Shown here: piece by piece, positions 1 through 13,960 of the stretch | Layout of the letters: every line of letters begins with the position of its first letter | Numbering within the stretch: position 1 is the first letter of the stretch | Notes under the pieces: generated by a model | What the model was told of the DNA's origin: nothing | Database searches by the model: none | Seen by the model: only the letters and a program-made list of their open reading frames with translations | Made by a program: the position numbers and the translations under genes | Origin: Balanoglossus misakiensis | Taxonomy: Eukaryota > Hemichordata | Assembly (NCBI GenBank): GCA_040954595.2 | Contig: CM082591.2 | Location: 3,596,001-3,660,000, forward strand | DNA length: 64,000 nt | Reading direction: 5' to 3'

Positions 1-261
1 TGCGTGGTTGTAGTTACGTATTTCCTGTGTTGGACTGTACCGTCGGTGGCATACTTTCAGAACTGGGTCTTTGGCGGCCCGCTGGATTGGAACGGGTCTT
101 TCTACAAATTCACTGTCATATCCGTTTTCTTTAATGTCTGCTGTAACCCCATAATCTACGCCCTGATGTGGAATCACTTCAGGAAGGCCCTCAGGCAGGC
201 CCTCCATTGTGGCGGCAAAAACAGGGTTAGTCCAGACCAAAGTTTAGAAACACAAACATAG
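1..261 (+). CDS. Class A GPCR, 3' end only (TM6-TM7 and tail)
   Basis: The frame is open from base 1, so the gene is cut by the window edge and only its last 86 codons are present. They show the TM6 motif CWTVP, a short third extracellular loop (QNWVFGGPLDW), TM7 with NPIIYALMW (the NPxxY motif) and a short cytoplasmic tail ending at a TAG. The fragment matches the end of the complete receptor at 15339-16343 almost residue for residue through TM6 and TM7, and differs mainly in the tail. The two are therefore recent paralogues. It is a rhodopsin-family seven-transmembrane receptor acting at the plasma membrane through G proteins. The ligand cannot be told from this part; small-peptide receptors are the nearest general type. 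An internal Met at base 4 is not the real start. Confidence 0.9.
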   Translation, partial: CVVVVTYFLCWTVPSVAYFQNWVFGGPLDWNGSFYKFTVISVFFNVCCNPIIYALMWNHFRKALRQALHCGGKNRVSPDQSLETQT

Positions 262-710
262 GTTGATTCAGTTTAAGGTAAAGAATGGATTATCTTTCGA
301 ATTATTAAAGCGCAGATTAATTTTCACTGTCAGTTATATATCGATCAACGTCTGACTGGTTAATATTTATTTGTATTAAGATAAGTTCGTGCTTCACTCC
401 TGTTTCAAAATTCCATGTCTGCTTATATACTGCACCCGATAGAATGCATGCACCATAGAGATTTGGAACTACATCTTTAGTTGTTTATTATTATGAAGTG
501 CTTTCATTATTGTACACAGTGTGATATTGGGTCTTGGTCAGAACTGTCACATCTGAATTGTTCCTAATGTGATCAACTTCTAGTTGCTGAAGGCATGTGG
601 CCCTATGGTTTCATCAGTGATCACTGTGGGAAGTCTCCATGCTCAGTTGTAAAAAGTATGTATATATTTATGTAAGCAGAAAAAATACATAGGCAGATAG
701 ATATAAATAT

Positions 711-766
711 AGACAGACAGACAAACAGACAGACAGACTGACTGACTGACTGACTGACTGACTGAC

Positions 767-804
<38 letters not shown>
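711..804. repeat. Compound microsatellite (GACA)n-(GACT)n-(GATT)n
   Basis: The tract passes in order from GACA through GACT to GATT units without interruption. Each change is one base, as expected from point mutation followed by expansion. It probably lies in the 3' UTR of the GPCR. Confidence 0.95.
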
Positions 805-806
<2 letters not shown>

Positions 807-849
807 AAAACTGGTGTATATATACTAAGTTCGATATATAGATATCATA

Positions 850-855
850 AATAAA
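850..855 (+). terminator. Candidate polyadenylation signal of the partial GPCR
   Basis: An AATAAA hexamer lies about 590 bases after the stop codon of the receptor at 1-261, just past a GACT/GATT microsatellite. A second AATAAA is at 1321-1326. Either could end the transcript; no other gene on this strand is nearby. Confidence 0.35.
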
Positions 856-2598
856 GGATTCAATAATATCTTTTTAACGTAATTCATCGTTCATTTTATA
901 TGTATCAATACAAATTCAGGCTGCGACATGTAAAGACTGGGGGAAAAATATAGAAAGAGGAGCAACTGGGTTTGCTATTGAGCAAATTACATGACATTCG
1001 TCACTCAGAGAAAGTGAGGAAATTCTGGACAGACAAGGTTACTTATTCCCTTGACGATGGAGTTTACAGTAATCACATTATCACATTGACAGGAGGGAAC
1101 AAACACAAAGCAATATAATTATTATAATTTTGACCCTTGCGATCTCCCTTTTAAGTCAATCATAAAAATGACTTCTAAGTTATTATGACTGCATTTACAT
1201 TTAATGTAATATATAAAATTTAACCTACCCAGTATCTTATTTATGTTGTAATTATGTATTTCATGTCATATTATGTAATTATGTTATCTTATCTTCGGAT
1301 ACTGGTAAATTCATATCATGAATAAACTGTTTTATTTCCCATCAAGCCATTGGTGTCTTTTTTCTAGCCTTGTGTTGCTTTAGTCAAAGGCAGTGCAATG
1401 TGGGTTATCCTTTTTGTGCACGACCGGTATCAATTAAGCTGCTTGGCTTACACCTATGATTATGGTGATGACCAATAAACACATGGCCACAGGTAAGAAT
1501 TGCCCGTAGAAGAAGATATCTGAGAAAACTGCGTTTGTCATGCACTACAACGAAGGCCGAATAAGAAATGAACTCTTGACTTAAGCTGCACACGGTGAGG
1601 GCGTACTGGGAACGTTTGGGACAATTAAGTTTTCCGTAAGACTGCCCTCAGTAGACTGGTGTCTTGTGACAACACTGTAAGCTTGTAGAAGGGTTACGGT
1701 AAGTATACATGCAATTCTTCTAGACCAACACACAGCATTTATCTTGTGGTTTTTAGTCACTTTCGCGTCGAAATATTTGTCCAAGTTTTAAGATGAAAGC
1801 TTTGAGGGGAAGCAGAACTAGTAGAATATTCCCAAGAGTGCATTTACAATTGTGGCACTGTACGAGGGAAAATTTAACGACCCATGGGAAATTAGCAAAC
1901 CGTCTGTCAACATGCACTTTTTACCACTTTGCAAAATTGTTCTCTTAGAGCAGCCAGAATATAAAATTATTCTGTGTCGATTGTGTAATGGGCATAAGAA
2001 TGCTAAAACGGCACGGCAGTCGACGGCTGCTTTTTGTTTGCACTACATGCAGCATTTAGCAAAAGTCACTCTGAACTGCAAAAGTTCAAAGAGTGAGGAG
2101 AGGTAGACAGATTCATATCCTGTATCGATCAGACTTTTCGAGTTATACAAAATCATGAATATCGAGAGAGGGCGTAAGTCATCACCATATGTCAGTCTGA
2201 CGTCATTCTGCGGACATGCACAAAGGGATGGAACAGACCCACTTTTCTGAGGCAACCTCTTGAAATTAAATACAATTTTCGAAAGAAATAGGTGAAAGCA
2301 ACCTTCCTTGGCAAACACAAATGCAAACCGCCTGGTGGTTTGTTTAACAAATTTAATGGACGGGTCAACAAGGCTAAGTTTAGACTTCACCTCTCGTTTT
2401 GTGCTGACAAGAACATGACAGCTCTTAAACACAAGGCATCTTTCTATTTCAACCAATTACACGTTTTAATAACATGTCAGGAAGAGAGTGCACAAGCTTA
2501 CCCACTGTGTTTTTGACAGTGTCATCCGAATATGTGTTCATCGAACAAAATTCTTCATATCTAATCTGAATTTACATTTCCAAATTATGTTGGAGACT

Positions 2599-2633
2599 AT
2601 GTATGTATGTATGTATGTATGTATGTATGTATG
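2599..2633. repeat. (GTAT)n microsatellite
   Basis: About eight uninterrupted GTAT units in otherwise unremarkable intergenic DNA. Confidence 0.95.
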
Positions 2634-3949
2634 TTTACTGATATTATTTATGTAAACGTGATTTGATATAAAGTGAATCGCTTGTTAAGAAACGAGGTAA
2701 TCTATTCTCCGAGTTTGATAACATAATAACTGATGATATTACAACAGATAATATCCAATTTAAATGCAATAACTTTACTATTACTGGGAACAAACAGAAC
2801 AGTAGAATCCAATGGAATGATGGATAGCCATAATATAACCATACTTTACATGCGGACAGATTGGAATAAATTTCTCAGAACACGCAACAACAACGAAGTT
2901 CACAAACATTCCTGTTCAATCCTTTCTGCGCCATCTGGTTGTCTAAGCGATAAAGAATAAGCAAGCCATGTTTGAAAATTAAACACGTGATCATGAAACG
3001 TCATCAATTTCTTTGTGTCGATGCACGGATACGTTTAATGTACAACGCTGCCGGGTTATGGAGTACATGAACCGTACTCCCCTCGCTGAGTGAGTGAACT
3101 AAAGGGTTGTTGAAACAAAATGAGTCTATGTTAATCACGCTCTTGCATGCAACTTTTTAAAATCCAAATTCACTTCATTACAGCCGTGCCCAACCATTCG
3201 AGAAAAACCAATATCAGTTACTAAGCAGCGAGTTAAAACCTCCTTTAAAGGAAAATCACCCGTACTTCAAATTCTCGTAATGTAATTTTGTTACATTAAA
3301 TATGGATTATCTACTTCAAGCGATATTTCTTTCTCTGGCCATAACACTCAACCAAGGGGACTTCGACCCTTCCAGCGAATTTGATTAATAATCAGCACCT
3401 GGCTACACGAACATATGGCTGTAATCAACCCAAAAGTACCCCCCCCCCCCCACATCCAACCCTCACAATCAAACCAATGAGCTTGAAATACATTGCTAAA
3501 CGCTTCTTTCATTCGGGATGATTGCACTACATCCTATTTGATTAAAGAATGCTTATCTCAACTTAATTGGTTCATTATTCTTTGAAATACCATATTGTAA
3601 AACCTAGCTTAATTTCCTTTGGCTCATAATGTCAACAGGCCATTAGAGATAAAAAAGCACCTGATACTTGATGTTTATAACTATTCCTGGGCAATATATT
3701 TTTTTAAGTACAGTTTATATGAGTACCAATATGCTTTTTGGCATAAAAAGTCAATAATTGCTCTTCTTTAATTCACAAGTAGAACTAACATACATGTATT
3801 ATCTATGAGAATATTCATTTGGTATTTGTCGATCTTTAGAAAGTAAATGTTAGATTTAACCTGCGGGTATAGGAATCCAAATTAATGCAGTCATTATACA
3901 GCTACATTTACAGCATGCATGTAGTCCTCTCCTATTAGTCGAATCTCTT

Positions 3950-4290
3950 AAAGGCCACAGGTATATGTACAGATATCACTAGTTCATGCTGTCATGGTTT
4001 TACGTCTGATAATATCTTACATACAAATTTATGCCTCGGTTCTAGAATGAGAATATCCTGCCATGTTATAAAAGCATTATTATTTGTAGGTCTGTCTGAT
4101 GTTCTGGCATCAAATTGCAAAGGCCACAGGTATATGTACAGATATCGTGTTTTGCCGCTTAGTTCGTCTGATATAACTGACGTAGAAATGCATCAGTTCT
4201 AACATGATAATATTCTGCACTATACTAAAAGCATTGGTTATATATTATTTGTATTATGTTTTTCTGTCATCAAATTGCAAAGGTGATGTA
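3950..4290. repeat. Degenerate tandem repeat, unit about 165 bp
   Basis: The block AAAGGCCACAGGTATATGTA followed by CAGATATC occurs at 3950 and again at 4119. A third, weaker restart (CAAATTGCAAAGGTGATGTA) is near 4270. Between them TCTGATAATATCT / GAGAATATCCTG / AAAAGCATT-type segments recur in the same order, so this is two to three diverged copies of one unit. Confidence 0.7.
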
Positions 4291-7200
4291 CACGACGCAA
4301 ATTGAATGACTGCAGGATGACCTTTAGCGTCGGCGTTCTCACTGTTATTTCAAGTTGCACGTCGGTTCCATTTCACTGAATTACATGCAGGGAATTAAGT
4401 GTGTTAATTGGACAGGTATATATAGAATTATTCTAACCTCTTTTTTCCGTAACCTCTTTCTCCGATTTCAAACTCTCGTAGGTTTACAATAAAATTTCAA
4501 GAAGGGGATCTGGGAGGTACCCCCTCCCCTTCCCCATGACAGCTAAATTGGAAAATCATGTTGGAAACCGGGTATATTTTGTCTTATGTAATTCAAAACG
4601 ATTCGACAAATACACATTCGTCCTGTAGGGTCTGATTACAATGGTGGCGAACGGGCACATTGGCGCCTTATTTTATTCATTTCTCTTTGTGTTGGCGGTG
4701 GCAACGGTTTGCTTGTCAACTCACATTTCCGACGACAAACAGCTACATTGAAAATTATGAAAAGCGCAAGCGAATGTTATTTGGGGTGAAATAGAAATAA
4801 AATCCCATTGTAATTGTTTTGTGTTGACTGTTCTCATTTCCCATGAACACACAAGGAAAAAAATCAGTCGCATTGAAGTTATACATCATTAGTGTATAAG
4901 GTCATGAAATTACTCTGTGCACGGATCATTAGTTGCCCATAAGACTGTGATAAAAATCTGCTTCAGCAAAGACGGCTCACGAATTGTATATTGTACACAG
5001 CTGCAAACATGTCAAAGTGTTGCCGTTTCTATAATGCAACTATGGAGAGTACATGTGAACCTATATCGTTCATTGTACTGTGCTTATAATGCTAAAATGC
5101 TACGCATATAAGTTGGGCTTAGTGAAGCACTCCATTCTTTAGGATGGAATAGTGTGTATTGCTGATGTGGATCTCTTATTGTGTACACAATGTATACACC
5201 GGTGTTCACTGTCAGTGATTGATGTCGTTGAGGGACAGATTTGCTGCATGTGGCACACACTGTATTGTGGAACTACGGAAAAGGACTCTAAGAGCACATT
5301 TCAATGTGTAATCCACAATAATCTCATTTTTTGGTGCAGCATATTAAAGAAGAAAAAATATCGCCAAGTATGCACATATGGTCACGAATCAAGCAACGTT
5401 TTGGAAGCAATACTTTGTCTTGCATTGTCATTATTTTATGCTTCCCGGTAGCCTTCAAAAGTCCAAATTCGAAACAATGAATCTGGAAATCTTTGTCCAC
5501 ATCCCAAACAGCGACGATGGCAACGGTCATTTTAGATAAACGGCATTCTAGCAAATATGATATAAATTATAACATAGACAATGATATTATATTAATTGGG
5601 CACAATATATAATTGATGACATGCGCACTTATCATTAACATTATACATGACAGAGACCATGAAACCTTGCAAGGAACTTGTACTGGCAAGACACGTATCT
5701 CCGTTAACGTGACATAGACAAAACGACCATGCCTTTGACATATTCCTTCGGAAATAATGGATACTGAGATTCAAGAATATACTATTGTGATGTGCATTTT
5801 CTCTAATTGTCTGGTGGTCAAGGCGAATGTTTTTGAGTGTTCTTATATATCCAACCCTGAGTCTCATTCAAGGCAGTTTATCCAGCTTATTAACTCAATT
5901 TGTTTTGTAGGGCAGAAATACGCCATCTTGAAATTTGGTCGTCACATGAGATACCCTAGGTAGCAAAAATGGAAACTTCTAGGTTAGAGTGACTTATAAT
6001 AAACCTATATGACCCTTACACCAAACAAAAATGTCTTTTGCCAAACATTGCTGGTCATGTAATACTGAGTGTCTGATTTTCTCTACATGTTTGACGCCAT
6101 CACTTTCAAACCTTTCCTTGCCAATCAATTTTTATTACAGGGATTTTTATTCACAAATCACGTAACCGCCTGCCGGCAATATGAACAAACAATGCAACAT
6201 TTAAGCGGTTTCTTTGTGAACAGGAAGCGTTTATTGAAAATAGGAAAAGGTTTTTTTGCTCCAGCAGTTTCAAGATTTCCCCACTTTTCTTTCTGTTCTC
6301 ACAACTTTGTCTGCATGTTTAGATTTGCATTGATTCTTAGTGCTCTCTGCTTTATTATTTACTTCACGAGTTCTGATGATCGTGTCTCACACACAGAGTG
6401 TTGACTTATTGACAAAGACTTCTGCTTGGATGGTCCTGGTGAATGGCTCGACATTCTACATATTTATCAAGAGCGACGGACATTCATCTGATGAATGGGT
6501 AGTTGTTTGCTGGGCGGGTTGACTGTCTAGGTCGTTTTATTTGTTTTCTCGATCTCTGTTTTATCTGACTGTGTCTGCAGAGCCTTTAATTTCACCCTAT
6601 GTTACATTGTGGGTTACCTGTACATTAATGTGATTGTCCATTAATTAAAATCCCCCAAATTATGTTCACATAAATTCTCTGAATTATTTGGCAGAAATTG
6701 TTGTAATAAATTTGTGTTTGGATAATAAAACCAAAAGGTGTTCATTGTGACCAGGTCTGGTAATTGAACGTGATCACACTGGACTAACCATGTGGCCAGC
6801 TCAGTATGACCAACTGCAGATGGAGCTGGAATCATTTGTAGACAGAAGGTCTTTCAAGATACACACACAGAGCGCGAAATTGATTCAGAAACACTACACC
6901 TATGACTAATTCAGAGCGCGAGAGTGCCTTCAATATGTCTCTTATGTCGCTTAACACGTCACGACGTAACAATCGACGGTGTAATTGGCAGTTGGAAAGA
7001 GACGATATCACTCCACTTGTCGTGATGACTACTGTTTGAATGGCTCTCAACATTATGTTGCTATGGCAGGAACACGCAACTGCGCCAGTCACCGTCATAC
7101 AAAACGTGGCGTCGACATGCACAGTGACTGATGCATTAGCACCACCTACAGCAGATTGCAAGCCGTTCACGAGCGCATATACCGCGATTATTGCCGTTCT

Positions 7201-7389
7201 GCGCGGCACATGAGTGGACTAATCACGTTTCCAACACGGACACTGAATTTGGTATGAGTGGTAGATATGATTATGCAATCACTGTCTTCATACTTTCATC
7301 CATCTGTACATCCATTCACCCATGCACTCACATGTCTACTCATTCATCCATCAACCCACCCAAGTTTCTGCCCATCCAATCCAACCATA

Positions 7390-7446
7390 AAATACATACA
7401 TACATACATACATACATACATACATACATACACACATACATACATA
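7390..7446. repeat. (ATAC)n microsatellite
   Basis: A run of ATAC/CATA units with one CACACATA interruption near its end. Open frames translating to threonine-histidine-tyrosine repeats across it are artefacts. Confidence 0.95.
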
Positions 7447-10400
7447 TGAATGTACTACTTTTGCTACCTTGTGGATAATATCGTTCTAGTGTTTAAATTA
7501 GACGAAATCAATTTTGTTACCCCTTTTCATGGTTGATATATGCCCGCTGGTTTAATTACCTGGCAAATAAGGATGCTATTTAACTCTTCTGTCAGTCAGA
7601 ATAAAAGTCTCTTAACAGTCCAATTTGGGACGTGTTTCATCACACGTTGCGTGTTGCTTTTATTGAACAGAAAATAATGAACTGCAGAGTATGCCTGGTT
7701 TGGGCAATCAAGTGAAGGGAAACTCGTCAATGTATACAGTCACAGAGGAAAGCTGAAGCTGTCCACACTAAGAGACTTTTTCAGATGGTGCTAATTGCTC
7801 GTCGGGGATATTTGTTGGCGTCTGCAAAAGGCTGCCCTAAATGTAACTGGCGTTGCACTTACGCAATCACTTCAACAGACTACAGGGGTTGCGTTTATAA
7901 ATTGAAGTATGGCTGCTTCAGGAACAGAAATCACAATCGCATTTGGGTTAATCATGATGGAGTTAATATACATGAATGTCATTCACAAAGAGTGCCACTC
8001 AATTCTATCATGTCATTTTATTCTGATCGACAGAAGAATATCAAATCATATACCATATCATAGATCTCATGTCATATTTGCCAAGGTAGTAGATGTTTAA
8101 TATTTCATTAAAAATGATGTGGCAGCCATTGAAAAATTAGCAAAGAACAAATGTTGAAGATTTAAAGCAAATATCTTGATTTTAACTGCTGAAACTTATT
8201 TTACAATCAGTGAATGACTGCGGGTAAAACGATTTCGGCAAAAACAAAGAAAAGATTTTCAATTATACGCCGGTCTTGTGAATAATTTAAAATCAATAAC
8301 GTTCATCATTTAAGAGCAGCTATATGCCAAATTTAAGTTATTCGTACAGATAACAGTCACAAGGTAAACACAACGCACTTGAATATACTAAAAGGGACTA
8401 CTGCCAAGTCCTGTATATTGTGGTTTTGTTGGAAGACTAGTGAAACACTAATGTCCCGCCCACCAACTCGTGTTGCAACTTCTCCCAACTACTTTACACA
8501 ATTCTTTTCAATTCAGCAACTTTGTTTTCAGCCTACTATTTCTGATACTTGTTTATTAGCTGCATCCTGTTTTAAAGAGCTTTTAGTTTGTCGCTTTTAG
8601 CTAGTGCACATTTGCGAAGAAAGATCAAAGAATGCCGGTTGCGGTGGAGATATGAGAAAAAAATGATCCCAATACACGTCTGTATATCCTGAAGTATAGC
8701 AGACAAGACAAGAAAAAGGATCGCGGATGAATTGTTTTCTGTGAATGCACGCGATACCTTAAGGATAAATGCGACGAACACGACCGCATGAAAGCCTACA
8801 CTCTATCGACCTCTCTTTTGCAGCTTCAGACTTTTATTTTTTCATTTCCGTTGTAACATAGCAGCCTCGACATTTACAAGAAGACACCGGGGGCTTCGCT
8901 TTGGCACTGGCAAGCATAGCAAAATTCTACCAGTCTCCCCCCCCCCCCCCTTTCCAAGCCACTGACTTGCTTATGTAGTTGCCTACCCACTGAATAAATT
9001 CGTGTCCAGATGATTACATGGCACAATCTGAAATGACGTACGTGTACATATAGAACACATGCCAAATGCAACAATCACGACTGCATGTGATTTTAGCACG
9101 ACATGTAATTTGTAGGGATATTTCCCTTTTGGACTATATGCTGTGACAAGTGCTTATAGGCACAGCGGTTTCTTTCTACATCTAGAATATAAATGATCCA
9201 TTGATGAATATGGATAGGTTTGCTCTCACGAAGGAGTTGGAATTTTTGGCGTACAGCTGATTACACATTTAATGTCACGACCGCTTTGGTAGAGTTGTTT
9301 TCAGTAACTTAATTAACAGGCCTATGTTGGTTTGTTTTACTCGCCAATAAACAAACGTTCACTTGAACATACATGCAGTGAAAATAATGAACAGAGTTTG
9401 CTAGAGCATGTACAGATAATAATAATAAAAAAATACTGATCGATACTAAATTTAAAGGCAATCAGACAAGTAGTATCAGAGAAGAGGTTATTATTGGAGG
9501 ACGGTGAACGAATGACGACAGATGGACAGACATTCAGATTATGAACACCGTGTCACAAGGGCCATCAAAAATAAGACACTCAAAAAGGCAAAGCTTGCGA
9601 GGTTATGTCGGCATTGCGTCTATCAAAGCTAATGGGCATACTTGTCTCAGTGTGACTTCGACCTAGCTATACAAACTGCTAATTAACGACAACTGAAACA
9701 TTGAAGGGTTTGGTGAACAAGTTGCTATTTCCGCATCTTTTTTTTGTTATTTTGTCATATAAATATTACAATCTACTCATCCACTCATAACAAAGATGCT
9801 TTTAGAATCTGTCATTACAATTTAGGTATATGCTTGTATACGGCAGATATTCTTTGTAAGCTTTTACATGGAACATTTACGATTAAAAAAACTGCATTGT
9901 ATCGGAACACACGTGTGCAAATAATGGCCACCATGCATTCTATCATAACAACGTATTCACCATAGCGGGCCGTTTGATATATATAGTTCGGATGGCCATG
10001 GCGGCAACAACAAACGGGCATTGAGAGGTTTCGACAAGAAAACGTGGTTTAAGAGTGTTATCAGCCGTGTTGCGGCACACATTCGAGTTGGTTTGCGTGT
10101 AGTTCATGTCTACATTTTATCCGTAGCAGACAAATTGGACATCCTTTTTCCATTGTACCGACTATACTTCACCCCTTTTCGGTCTGATTGAACTGCGGGA
10201 GACATCGAATGGACTTAATAACGCACACGAACTACATTTTTCACAAAACTGGGTTATAAAATTTCATCACCTAACAAAATGAAATAAATCTATTCTACCA
10301 AATAGGTAGACAATCTGTCATTTATGGTTTTTATAAATTCACCATTCCATGGTGACGAGCTAAAAATAAACTCCTTTTGTTCATTAAAGTGAAACTGGCA

Positions 10401-11339
10401 CATTTCATGGTAGACAAACATATGTTGCCTTTGGCCTATTTACAATTATTGTATGGCATGTATGCTTCGCACTATCATCTAATAACCTGCTGCCTTCTGT
10501 ATATATCTAGAAACTGTCATAAACGATAATGTTATTGCGACAGACGGGTGTTTGCAGTGAAGCATATTTATCGCGATTACGGATCAATGCTGAACGTGAT
10601 AAAAGTGTAATTTACCCCTTTAAAGCTACATTATGCTAGCTGATCTCTTTATCAAATGGTTGACACTTGTCCAATGGACTACTTTCCGAATTCTATGAGA
10701 ACCTGCGAGATCTCGTGTGGCTTCGCAGTTTACATGGGAGGACATCTCCATGTGAAGATATATTAAATGGTACACAAGTAAGACTTTCTGCTCAACTGTG
10801 TACCTATGCTAGTTTCATATAAAGTTGGATTTTCTTTCTTTACCTAGCAACCTGTTGCTACGGTAATTAACCAAGTCTCACGAAATCTCGCGCTGAACGG
10901 AAAATAATCTATTGAGCTGATCTGCATATTATGGTAATCGCCATGCGCACAGGTTGACTACTATTTTATTACGCCAGTGATTATGATTTCGGTGCAGGGC
11001 ACACCATAAAACATGTGTTCCTTTTAATCTTTAAAATGTCAAAATTGCTTCAAGTATAAAGACTTCTGTAGATTAATGTAGAGTGATGCCGTGTGGGTGT
11101 CCACCTCTCAACTACTTTCAGTAGTCCTTACCAACTGTAACCGGAATATCATAGTAACCTCAGGATAACAAAGTAGCTACACCGGATTCCATTAAACCAT
11201 ACATTATGTATATTGTGTAATGCAATACTTTTAGGCTTAAAAGGTACTTTACCTTTAATCTCAAACGTCCTTCAGAAATGCATGGAGGCATCATCTCATC
11301 ACTTCCTGACCAATGGGTATGATATGAAAATATGGCAGA

Positions 11340-12060
11340 AGTCCTGTGCTGGATGCAGTCAAATGTTAGTATCAAGAGCCTTTCCTATAGAAAATGACAA
11401 GACAAAATATGAAAACATTACGCTTCGTCTGTCTGTCTGTCGTGTCCATTTGTTCACCATCTGGTTGGTATTATGTTGTCAAAACAAAATAAAGAGGCTG
11501 GGATCACTGCTTTTTTTATTCACGAACAATATTACATTCAGTTTGCGAATTATCCTATTTTCCCAGGGATACCTGATGTATATCGCATATTATCAAGGTT
11601 TATTTGACAGTGCCCATGAAAAGAAATGTGTCTTGGTGACCGCTGTAACCAGCTGATTGACCCCGAGGTCTTCAATGAACAGTCAGTGGATACTGTACAA
11701 TGTGCTTCCTATGAGCATCTACATGTAACTGTTTGCTGTCATGAAGCTGGTTGAAACACCATTCTACACACAGCTAATGTGCACATGGCCATCAAGCAAG
11801 GCATCGTCTATCACATTCAATATCAAATGGCAACAGTTTGCACAGATTACGATAAAAAAATAATGAAATAAAAGATGACCATTTGTTTGCACATTATGTG
11901 CAATTTATTACAAAAAATACACAGAATTTGTGTCGGTATCACATAAAAAATGTACCGGCTTATTTTGGTGCTTAAATAATTTAAAACTACAAAAAGTACC
12001 ACAAATTAATTCGCAAGTTAAGTATATCTGTGATTTTTCGCATGTGCATGGAAATGTTTA
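11340..12060. repeat. Diverged dispersed repeat, copy 1 (partner at 24555-25100)
   Basis: Anchors GGATGCAGTCAAATG and ATGAAAACATTACGCT-like sequence, a TTTTGACAGTG-like block and a CAGCTGATTGACC / ATCTGATTAACCTC block occur in the same order and orientation here and at 24555-25100. Spacing is altered by indels. The element type is not recognisable. Confidence 0.45.
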
Positions 12061-13059
12061 TTGGGAAACAAAGGGCCAGTCTTGAATTATGGTGTCTCTG
12101 ATGTGTTTGTATGGTCCAGCAGGCAAGTGAAGTAAAGCATTTGTAAAAGATAAGTCAAGCACGCGTGAATTCTCAATACATGTATATGCAGGGTTTTATA
12201 TACAGGTCTCCCTGACCGGATAGTAACAGTTGTTTCTGATCCATAATCTGATGGGTTGGGTCCGTGGAGAGAAACCTCTGTATATGGGGATTGCGCGCAT
12301 GAATGCTGAAGTCGTCACAGATGTGTGGGTTTTTTTTGCATGGAGGGGTCGGAACTATCGATGCACACAATGACTAATGACATTACTTCTCTGAAACATT
12401 AATAAATGTGCTTTGTACAGTTAAAGCTAACAACATCAGGGTTCAGTTACCGATAAAATACTGTGAAAGTTGCTAACGGGAAATTCACTTTCCATGACTA
12501 CTGTTCCATGAAATACGATCTGAGTTGACAACGTCTGTGAATGCATTTTACGTAAGGTAGTAGGCGTTTTGACTGATGTGAAATTTGATTGTCGAACGAT
12601 GCCAACAGGGAACTTTGCAACCGTTCTTAATGAAAGATTAATTATAGTTTCTGGTCTGCGCGGAAAAGAAATTCATTAAAATGATGCTTGAGAGGATTGC
12701 GTGTGATGCAATCATTATAACAGAAACCAGGCACCAAAACTCATTCAGTAGGCAAATATCTGAAACCTTAAGTCCCATCATTAGACTGCAGCTGTCAATA
12801 CCATCGAATTCCCAATCAAGCAATTCACAAGTAACTACAAAAAACACATAAGTAGAATCCCACATGGTGAAATTATACATTTGACATATTTTTTCTTCTT
12901 CAGAGTTAAGGCACTAGATGAAGAAAACTGATATAATTTGTAATGTGAGAATTATCATTTAAACTGTATTTTCAGGGCTTCTATGGAGAGCCAACCCAAG
13001 AAAAAGAACACCCTACCAATAGCTGCTGTGCATTATTTTCATTATTTTAAGCAAAGTGA

Positions 13060-13960
13060 ATGTTTGACCGCTAGCCTATAGTCAAACACTCTATTTTTTG
13101 AGAGATTTGCATTCCACAGCTGTACAGCAATGAATGATACAGTATCCAGCTGTGTTTGCACATGTGGTATCTATTAACAAGGTCAAAACGCAATCATAAG
13201 TAAGCAAAAAATACATTTATGCTGCCTCATTCTAGATTTCAGTGAAAGTAGGTTCCTGACCTCAAAATGTCACTAGGAATGGGGATGAGCACATATTTTG
13301 TCCATTCTACAGCTGTGACAATTTTTTTCAAAGCAGGGAATGGATATCATTAGTATATAGCAGGGAATCAGATCAGACCAGCATAGCATGGAAGAATCTA
13401 TGAATGAATCCAATATCACTCCAGTTATAGCCTTACACAACTGAGATTTAGAATAAGGACATATTGTGGAGTTTTAACTTCAGCTGTGAAATGATCTGTG
13501 TGATTGATACTAGACAAACTGCTGGTTTATATTTTTATTTATTTTTTTATTTTGTAAAAACATTCCGAACAGCTGTGGTATCGATTAAACTATGTACTAG
13601 CAAACCCCATTCGCTGACAGCTGACATGATGTAGGCAGTTATGTATATACAGACTGAGATTTAAAAAAAAGATAATTTCTCTAGTTTAAGCTTTAACTGT
13701 CAAATGATATCTGTACATATATACCGGTACAAGGAACACTGTTTGGTATTTTGATGTTTTTATTTTTTGGGTCAACATGAACGCTGCACAGCTGTTAAGC
13801 CAATAAAATATATTCTCACCAGTTCCAAATACCGGTACACTCATACAACTGGCTGCTGATATGCATTTACATACACACTCAGGTACACATAGATATTGAC
13901 ACACATACAGAGACACATACACACTGAGGTATAGAATGATGTAATCTGTGTAGTTTGAGG
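13060..13960. repeat. Degenerate tandem repeat with a cluster of CAGCTG sites
   Basis: ACTGAGATTTA-type block starts recur near 13440 and 13652, with a weaker one near 13921. Each is followed by CAGCTGT-containing and T-rich segments in a similar order. CAGCTG hexamers sit at 13117, 13147, 13310, 13481, 13570, 13618 and 13789. Confidence 0.5.

Larger units (their letters stand above)
262..7389. other. Intergenic DNA without supported genes (first part)
   Basis: Beyond the repeats listed separately I see no supported gene here. Open frames are all under 140 codons, have no recognisable domain, and lack paired splice sites. A poly-C run is at about 3439-3451. The stretch lies between two convergent GPCR genes, so it holds 3' flanks rather than promoters. 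Confidence 0.6.

Noticed and set aside
7258-7478. Thr/His/Tyr-repeat open frames
   Set aside because: They are translations of the (ATAC)n microsatellite. The same applies to frames at 24185-24415, 29645-29938 and 34342-34641.
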